Assembly: GCA_002068205.1 (NCBI GenBank)
Contig: MVZB01000121.1
Location: 1 to 9,372, forward strand
DNA: 9,372 nt
Direction: 5' to 3'
Source of the DNA: a candidate division BRC1 bacterium ADurb.BinA292
Lineage (GTDB): Bacteria > Sumerlaeota > Sumerlaeia > MVZB01
Each line of letters opens with the position of its first letter. Positions within the stretch are counted from its first letter, which is position 1. Shown piece by piece: positions 4,565 to 9,372 of this stretch. Below the pieces are notes generated by a model. It saw only the letters and a list, made by a program, of their open reading frames with translations, had not been told where the DNA came from and searched no databases. Position numbers and translations under genes: made by a program.

Positions 4565-7060
4565 TCACCGCTGTCCGGCCGACTGCTGAATCCCGGTCAC
4601 GGCCATCCGGCTTAGCGCCCGCAGGTCGCGCAGATCCTGGCGCGCGAACGCCGCGCGGCTCTTCCGCCGCGTCGCCATGAACAGCCCGATCGCCTGATTC
4701 CGCACGTCCAGCGGCACCAGAATCAGCCCCTCGGCCCGCAGCACCTCGTCCAGCGGACGCGGCAGCAGCCCGTGATGCGCCGGGTCGGACAGGTCCGGCA
4801 CGAAATACTCCCGCCGGTTGATGATGCAGCCGACCGGCGCCCCGCCCCCCGCGCGCAACGGAAAATTAAATCGCCCGATCGCCTCCTCGATCTGATCCCC
4901 CAGCCCGAACCGTCCGATCACGTGCGACCGCTGCGGATTGACCATCGCCATCAGCACATGATCGCAGCCGATCCCCCGATACATCGCTTCCAGGATCATC
5001 ACCAGCACATCGTTCAGCTGGAACTGGCCCGCCAGCGCCTGCGAGATCTCGGCCATTGTCTTGGCCATCAGATCCTGGCGCTGCACCGCCAGCGCATTCT
5101 CGTCCATTTGGCTGCGCTCGTCGTCCGGATCGTCCAGCGTCAGCGACGGACTGCTGACGTCGCCTGAAATCGACGCGGTCGCCTCAACCGCGGCCGCGCT
5201 CACCCCCGGACGCGGGCGCGCGGCCGGCGCCGCCTCGACGCCCGGATCGGCCTGGATCGAGTGCAGCAGCGCATCGGTCACGCCCATCGACTTCAGATCG
5301 ACCCGCAGGGCATGCGAGATATCCCACGCATTGCGCAGCGAATCCTCAACCAGCCGCATCAGCCGCGTTTCCCCCACATGAATCTTGTCCCGGAAACTGC
5401 GCTCGACCGCCTTCAGCGCCGCCTGCCGCTGCTCGGGATCCGTGATGAACGTCGCGTGACTCAGTTCCTCGGCCATGCTCACGACCGCCTGCGTCATCTG
5501 CACCGAGCCCTGCGGCGCCCCCTTGTGTTCGGGATCCAGCCCGTGGATCGCCCGCACGATCGACTCCGGCATATTCCAGAATTGGGCCATCGCCTCGCCA
5601 AGTTCCAGGTACGACAGCCGCATCACCTTGCGCGACGCGCGCTCGGTCGGCGTCCCGTTGTCGATCAGCTTCTCGATCCGCTGGTATTCCTGCGGATAAT
5701 AAAACGCAACGATCAGCCGCCCCAGGTGGTGCAGCATCCCGCAGATGAAGGCTTCCTCGGCGTTCTCCAGATTGATCGCATGCGCCAGTTGCCGCGCGTG
5801 CAGCCCGGTCATCAATGCCTTGACCGCCTGCTGCTTGAGCTCCGCCACGCCGCTGCGGTTGTGGAAATGCTCGAAAATGCTCAGGCCCCCGGCCGTGCTC
5901 AGCACGGTGTCCACGCCCAGGATCACGACGGCCCGCGAAATCGTCCGGATCCGCCCGCCGATCCCCGCATAGAACGGCGAATTCACCATCCGCAGAATGC
6001 GATTGGTGAGCGCGAAGTCCTTCAGGATCTCGTTGGCGATCGTGCTCGCCGACGAGTGGCTCGATCGGGCCGCGGCGGTCACCCGCGCCAGATACTGCGA
6101 TGTGGCCGGAAAATCCCCCTGCCGCTCGATCTGCCGCCGGATCTCATCCAGAATCTGCTGGCGCGCGACCGAGACATCCTCGCCCGGCGCCGCCACCGGC
6201 GCCGAACGGTCCACCATGCACTCGTGCAGCGCGTCACGCATCTGTCGCGCATCGGCGAACCGCTCCTCGGGCGCCTTCGCCAGCGCCCGGTCGATGAACC
6301 CATAATACGACGGCGGCAGATCCGGATTGTGGTGGTGCAGCGGTGGATGCGGCCGCCCCACCAGCGCCTCGCGCAGCTCCTGGAAGTCCTTCTGCGGAAA
6401 GGGCCGCTGGCCGCATAGCATCTCGTAGAACACGATCCCCAGCGAAAAGACGTCCGACCGCGTGTCGACCGCCCGGCCGTCGATCTGTTCCGGCGACATG
6501 TAGCGCGGCGTCCCGCACAGCACGCGTCGCCCCGACTGCGGCTGATCAGCCAGCGCCCGCGCGATGCCGAAGTCCATCACCCGCAGCCGCCCGTCCGCCT
6601 GAACCATCAGGTTCGCCGGCTTGATGTCGCGATGAATGATCTGCCGCTCGTGCGCGTAGGCCAGCGCGTCGAGCAGTTCCCCCATCAACCGGTCGGCGCC
6701 GTCACGGCCCAGCGCTCCTTCTTCGGCCAGCCGCGTGGAAAGGGCGACCCCCTCGATCCGCTCGAAAACAATATAGGGCAGGCTGTGATCCTCCCCCGCA
6801 TCGAACACGCGGACGATCCCCGGATGCGCCAGCGCCGCGGCCAGGCGCGCCTCCTGCAGCAGGCTGCGCGTCATCGCCTGCCGCTGCGCCTCGCTGTAGC
6901 CCTCCGGCACCAGGATTGTCTTGATCGCCACCTCGCGCTGCAGCTTCGGGTCAAACCCCAGATACACCACTCCCATCGAGCCGCGGCCCAGCTCCGACAG
7001 AACGTGGTATCGCCCCACGCTGTCGGGACCCTCAGTCACGGAACAAGTAGCCGCCTGCAT
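4565..7060 (-). CDS. Ser/Thr protein kinase fused to HDOD and GAF domains
   Basis: The 831-residue protein has no membrane segment and should be cytosolic. A eukaryotic-type kinase domain (about 17-280) is complete by motif: glycine loop GRGSMG (25-30), Lys47 in VAIK, HRDIKPAN with catalytic Asp145 and Asn150, DFG at 163-165, the activation segment GTPRYMSPEQ (183-192) and DTRSDVFSLG (199-208). An HDOD domain follows (about 310-510, including ILRMVNSPFYAG and ISRAVVILGVDTVLS); its HD-like site reads GMLHHLG (441-447), HH in place of HD. After an Ala/Pro/Ser-rich linker (603-655) comes a GAF domain (about 660-825, including LMAKTMAEISQALAG and ILVPLDVRNQAIGLFMATRR). Known roles are phosphorylation (kinase), signal-output scaffolding (HDOD) and small-ligand or redox sensing (GAF); combining them is inference. 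No strong Shine-Dalgarno sequence precedes the ATG at 7060. GTG codons at residues 8 and 15 are alternative starts that would keep the whole kinase domain. Confidence 0.93.
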   Translation of the reverse strand: MQAATCSVTEGPDSVGRYHVLSELGRGSMGVVYLGFDPKLQREVAIKTILVPEGYSEAQRQAMTRSLLQEARLAAALAHPGIVRVFDAGEDHSLPYIVFERIEGVALSTRLAEEGALGRDGADRLMGELLDALAYAHERQIIHRDIKPANLMVQADGRLRVMDFGIARALADQPQSGRRVLCGTPRYMSPEQIDGRAVDTRSDVFSLGIVFYEMLCGQRPFPQKDFQELREALVGRPHPPLHHHNPDLPPSYYGFIDRALAKAPEERFADARQMRDALHECMVDRSAPVAAPGEDVSVARQQILDEIRRQIERQGDFPATSQYLARVTAAARSSHSSASTIANEILKDFALTNRILRMVNSPFYAGIGGRIRTISRAVVILGVDTVLSTAGGLSIFEHFHNRSGVAELKQQAVKALMTGLHARQLAHAINLENAEEAFICGMLHHLGRLIVAFYYPQEYQRIEKLIDNGTPTERASRKVMRLSYLELGEAMAQFWNMPESIVRAIHGLDPEHKGAPQGSVQMTQAVVSMAEELSHATFITDPEQRQAALKAVERSFRDKIHVGETRLMRLVEDSLRNAWDISHALRVDLKSMGVTDALLHSIQADPGVEAAPAARPRPGVSAAAVEATASISGDVSSPSLTLDDPDDERSQMDENALAVQRQDLMAKTMAEISQALAGQFQLNDVLVMILEAMYRGIGCDHVLMAMVNPQRSHVIGRFGLGDQIEEAIGRFNFPLRAGGGAPVGCIINRREYFVPDLSDPAHHGLLPRPLDEVLRAEGLILVPLDVRNQAIGLFMATRRKSRAAFARQDLRDLRALSRMAVTGIQQSAGQR

Positions 7061-7222
7061 AAGCCATACCGGTGCGTGAAGCGCCCGTTTTCCCCGAAAC
7101 GAGGCGGAACTGACAGCTTGCAGGGCTCACGCAGGGATCCGTCCGGGCGACTCAGCCCGGGAATACCTTACCTCAGAACTTATCGAACTTCCCCCGAGAC
7201 GGCTTGAAGGAATATGCTCCCC
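7061..7222. other. Upstream region of the divergent kinase gene
   Basis: No gene is supported. A perfect 6-bp inverted repeat (CCGGGC 7143-7148, GCCCGG 7155-7160, 6-base loop) lies in what would be the kinase leader, and no T tract follows on either strand. No convincing promoter hexamers were found for the kinase gene. The frames reading through here continue from antisense frames of the kinase gene. Confidence 0.4.
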
Positions 7223-7472
7223 CTCGTCCGCCGTCTCTCGTCTTCGTCCTCGCCTCTTGCCGCCTCCCAGAATTCGTCCCTCGTCCCCGGCTCTCGAACA
7301 CCTCCCCGAGCCGCCGTCCCACGAGCCCGCGCCAGCGGGCCTTATCTGGGCCCCCTCGGGGGCCCTCTCATTCGCACCGGGCCTCGCCCCGGTGACCGAC
7401 CGCTACAAATAATTCCTGACCGTTTCAACCGTTTCCCCCTCGGCGCGACCAACCGATGTCAGCCACTTCCCC
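7223..7472 (+). repeat. Dispersed multi-hairpin intergenic repeat, copy B
   Basis: Same orientation and order as copy A: a C/T-rich CTCGTCC-like part, then hairpins at 7325-7340 (6-bp stem, GCCA loop), 7348-7365 (7-bp stem, CTCG loop) and 7375-7394 (7-bp stem, 6-base loop), ending in the shared CCGATGTCAGCC (7453-7464). The second hairpin is stronger than in copy A: a G-T pair there is a G-C pair here. The fourth hairpin is lost, since the region reads as a direct rather than inverted repeat. No plus-strand gene lies just upstream, so a purely terminator role does not explain this copy. It ends 44 bases before the glycosyltransferase start. Confidence 0.75.
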
Positions 7473-7481
7473 TCCCCCTCC

Positions 7482-7508
7482 TTGTCAGACGCCCCCCGCT
7501 CTTTTACT
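7482..7508 (+). promoter_or_regulatory. Candidate promoter for the glycosyltransferase gene, possibly leaderless
   Basis: TTGTCA (7482-7487, five of six consensus) and TTTACT (7503-7508, four of six) are 15 bases apart, slightly short. The -10-like box ends 8 bases before the A of the ATG at 7517, so transcription would begin at or next to the start codon. No Shine-Dalgarno sequence is visible before this ATG, which fits a leaderless mRNA. Confidence 0.3.
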
Positions 7509-7516
7509 GTGGCTCC

Positions 7517-9076
7517 ATGCAACGCCCCGCCCGCAGCGACTCCCTCCTTATGGCCGCTCTGGCCGCGCTCGCCGCCATCCTCATCCGCCTGATCCACCTC
7601 GAGCGCCTCGGCATTTCCCACTGGGACGAAGGCGAATACGTCCGCGCCGCCCGCCTCCTCGCCGATCATTTCACCCAGGGTCTGGCTCATCTCGCGCCCG
7701 AACACGCGCCCCCCCTCGTCCCCGTGCTGATCTCCCTCAGCTTCCGTCTCTTCGGCCCCTACGATTTCGCCGCGATCCTCGTCTCGGCCGTCACCGGCGG
7801 CCTCACCGTCGGCCTGGTCTTCTGGATCCTCGATCGCGCCGCCGGCCGCGCCGCCGCCTGGGGCGGCGCAATCATCCTCGCCCTCTGCCCGCTCCACCTC
7901 GTCTACAGCCGCATGGCGCTGACCGACGCCACCTTTACCTGCTTCCATGCGCTCGGCCTCCTGCTCTCGCTGGCGCGCATCGCCCCCGCCCCTCCCTCGC
8001 GCGCCTTCGCCATCCGGCTCTGGCTCAACGGCCTGCTGCTCGGATTGACGACCGCCGCCGCCATGTTCACCAAATATCAGGGCCTCATCGTCTGGCTCTC
8101 GGCCGCCTGCTTCGAGGCCCTCATCGTCGCCGCCGCGGCCCTCCGCCGCCGACGGGGCGCCGCGCCCGCCTCGCCGATCCTTCTCCCCGCACGCGCCGGC
8201 AGCCTGCTCCTCGCCCTCGCCGTCGCCTGGCTCTGCTGGCTCCCCTGGCGGTTGTTTGTCCTGCGGACCTACGGCCCCACGGCGATGCACGAACAGCACG
8301 GCCTGTTCATCCGGCCCCTCTCCGATCTGCCCCAGGCCGCCTTCGACTCCTCGCTCATCCTCCTCGCCGTCCTGTGGATCTGGGCGCGCTGGGCCGGCCT
8401 GCTCGCCGCCGTCGGCGCGCTCCCCGCCTGGCGCGCGCAGCGCAACGGAACCGCCGCTCTCCTCGGCTGGGGACTCGCCTACGGCTTCGCCTGGCTGCTC
8501 TACACGCCATTCATCCGCCTGCTGACCCCCCTTCTGCCGCTGCTCAGCCTTCTCGGCGGCGTGGCGCTCGGTGCGCTGTGGAACGCGGAAGGGTCCGCTC
8601 GGCGCGCCTGGGCCGGCCGCCTCATGACCCTCCTCGTCGTCGGCCTGATGGCGTTCCATGCGGCCGAAGCCCTCCGCTGGCGTTCGGACGGCTATCGCCG
8701 CCTCGGCGATCGGTTCGATGAAATCGCCGCCCTACGCGCCGGCCTCCCCCTCGTCGTCCGCCTCGCCCATCCCATCACCTTCTACCAGCGCGACTGGCCC
8801 CATGCGATGATGTCCGATCCCGACGCACCCATCGAACTCTATGGCCGCCGCTTTCTGCTCCTCGTCGATACCAGCGTCGATCTGATCCCCGCCAGTCGCC
8901 GCTTGATGGACCTCTGGCGCCCGCATGCCGAGCTGATCTGGACCGCCGAGAACGACCGCCTCCCCCCCACGATCTTTAATCCGCCCGCACGCGACGACAT
9001 CGGCCCCATGCGCGGCGCCTGGCCCATCCCTCCCCACCGCACCCATTTCCTGCTTTACGAAGTCAACCTCGAATGA
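7517..9076 (+). CDS. GT-C-type membrane glycosyltransferase (GT39/ArnT-like, PMT_2 superfamily)
   Basis: The 519-residue product is a polytopic membrane protein with hydrophobic segments at about 10-27, 64-79, 84-104, 115-130, 142-154, 168-183, 188-208, 228-248, 278-302, 314-330, 335-352 and 369-385. It then has a soluble C-terminal part (about 395-519). The first loop carries HWDEGEY (35-41), the catalytic-acid motif typical of lipid-phosphate-sugar-dependent GT-C enzymes, and YSRMALTDAT (130-139) gives a second conserved Asp (137). YTPFIRLLTPLLPLL (329-343) resembles the family's Tyr-Pro-rich loop. Such enzymes move a sugar from a polyprenyl-phosphate donor onto lipid, glycan or protein at the outer face of the inner membrane. 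Donor and acceptor are unknown. The frame is open back to 7214 through repeat B; ATG 7517 is chosen because the basic N-terminus and first membrane helix follow it, though it lacks a Shine-Dalgarno sequence. ATG 7550 is the alternative. Confidence 0.88.
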   Translation: MQRPARSDSLLMAALAALAAILIRLIHLERLGISHWDEGEYVRAARLLADHFTQGLAHLAPEHAPPLVPVLISLSFRLFGPYDFAAILVSAVTGGLTVGLVFWILDRAAGRAAAWGGAIILALCPLHLVYSRMALTDATFTCFHALGLLLSLARIAPAPPSRAFAIRLWLNGLLLGLTTAAAMFTKYQGLIVWLSAACFEALIVAAAALRRRRGAAPASPILLPARAGSLLLALAVAWLCWLPWRLFVLRTYGPTAMHEQHGLFIRPLSDLPQAAFDSSLILLAVLWIWARWAGLLAAVGALPAWRAQRNGTAALLGWGLAYGFAWLLYTPFIRLLTPLLPLLSLLGGVALGALWNAEGSARRAWAGRLMTLLVVGLMAFHAAEALRWRSDGYRRLGDRFDEIAALRAGLPLVVRLAHPITFYQRDWPHAMMSDPDAPIELYGRRFLLLVDTSVDLIPASRRLMDLWRPHAELIWTAENDRLPPTIFNPPARDDIGPMRGAWPIPPHRTHFLLYEVNLE

Positions 9077-9087
9077 CCCTTATCCCC

Positions 9088-9141
9088 CGTCTCTCGTCCC
9101 TCGTCCTCGTGATCGCCCCCAAACGCCGTCCTCGGCTCTCG
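9088..9141 (+). repeat. Partial copy (C) of the dispersed repeat: C/T-rich part only
   Basis: Starting 11 bases after the glycosyltransferase stop, 9091-9127 aligns with the first part of copy A (2992-3026): both contain a CGTCCCTC-like run, then CCTCG, then ATCGCCCCCAAA. The later piece GTCCTCGGCTCTCG (9128-9141) matches 3062-3075 in copy A. About 30 bases present in copy A between these blocks are missing here, and none of the hairpins follow. This shows that the repeat is modular. Confidence 0.6.
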
Positions 9142-9195
9142 AAAACCAGCCTTCCCATCCCCCCTCTCCCCGCCTCGCCCGCATCGCGTAATCGC

Positions 9196-9224
9196 TGGTC
9201 TCTCCGGTTCAGGCCCGGCATAAT
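9196..9224 (+). promoter_or_regulatory. Candidate promoter for the thiamine gene
   Basis: CATAAT (9219-9224) matches five of six bases of the -10 consensus. A weak TGGTCT (9196-9201, three of six) lies 17 bases upstream. The leader before the ATG at 9260 would be about 30 bases and would include GAAGGGGG. The weak -35 keeps confidence low. No room exists for a full TPP riboswitch between this promoter and the gene. Confidence 0.3.
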
Positions 9225-9259
9225 CGGACGATCTCCGCGAAGGGGGTTGTCCCGCCGCC

Positions 9260-9372
9260 ATGGCCGCGCACCGCCGCATGCTCGACGCCAATCTGAACCG
9301 CCTGGAGGAAGGGCTGCGCGTGGTGGAGGACGCGGCACGGTTCGAGTTGGGCGATGCGGCGGCGGCGGCGCG
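9260..9372 (+). CDS. N-terminus of a ThiD2/ThiE-like thiamine biosynthesis protein (cut by window edge)
   Basis: From ATG 9260 the open frame runs to the window end (37 codons) and reads MAAHRRMLDANLNRLEEG, then LRVVEDAARFELGDAAAAA. The R-x-x-D-A-N-x-N-R-x-x-E-G-L-R-V-V-E-D-x-A-R-F pattern is the start of the ThiD2 domain, an alternative hydroxymethylpyrimidine phosphate kinase family. It is often fused to ThiE (thiamine phosphate synthase), so the full gene probably makes a bifunctional enzyme joining the pyrimidine and thiazole halves of thiamine. GAAGGGGG about 13 bases upstream supports the start; ATG 9278 is an alternative. The fusion to ThiE is inferred, because the C-terminus lies outside the window. 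Confidence 0.75.
   Translation, partial: MAAHRRMLDANLNRLEEGLRVVEDAARFELGDAAAAA

Noticed and set aside
5261..6418. 385-codon plus-strand open frame inside the kinase gene
   Set aside because: It is Arg/His/Pro/Leu-rich with no family motif and lies opposite the HDOD and kinase-coding region; a shadow.
7143..7160. 6-bp inverted repeat upstream of the kinase gene as a terminator or operator
   Set aside because: No T tract on either strand, and a single short GC palindrome is expected by chance at this GC content.
7403..8659. 418-codon minus-strand open frame over repeat B and the glycosyltransferase gene
   Set aside because: Composition is Glu/Gly/Ala-biased, typical of an antisense frame of a GC-rich membrane protein; it has no motif, and the plus-strand gene explains the region.

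Overview
The window is very GC-rich bacterial DNA holding seven protein genes that can be supported, plus an eighth that is cut by the left edge. The DUF3568-type lipoprotein implies a Gram-negative-type envelope. FloA flotillin, a ThiD2-like domain, a large Ser/Thr kinase with HDOD and GAF domains, and long C/T-rich gaps with dispersed repeats together suggest a planctomycete-like or neighbouring candidate-phylum bacterium such as Sumerlaeota. This placement is an inference from gene families; no rRNA or other phylogenetic marker is present.

Layout from left to right. A minus-strand gene start is cut by the left edge (1-51). Plus strand: a branched-chain aminotransferase (301-1179), a 309-base gap carrying a degenerate 8-nt-unit repeat, then floA (1489-2490) overlapping by 4 bases an Lrp/AsnC regulator (2487-2987). 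Next comes a roughly 260-base multi-hairpin repeat (copy A) and a small DUF3568-like lipoprotein gene (3334-3804). Two minus-strand genes follow: a pilin-like protein with a degenerate processing site (3899-4390) and an 831-residue kinase-HDOD-GAF protein (4565-7060). The divergent gap 7061-7516 holds copy B of the repeat. After it lie a GT-C membrane glycosyltransferase (7517-9076), a partial repeat copy C, and the start of a ThiD2/ThiE-like thiamine gene cut by the right edge.

How the genes may work together. The aminotransferase, FloA and Lrp-type regulator share a strand, and floA and the regulator are almost certainly one transcript. This couples a membrane-microdomain scaffold to an amino-acid-responsive regulator. 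The kinase protein looks like a cytosolic signalling integrator. The other genes look like ordinary cell-envelope or cofactor genes with no visible functional link.

I see no CRISPR array, tRNA, rRNA, transposase, phage gene or obvious defence island. The least explained structure is the dispersed intergenic element with three to four hairpins (3055-3251 and 7276-7472, with extra 5' sequence and a truncated third copy). Next are the pilin-like protein without Glu5 and the kinase-HDOD-GAF fusion.
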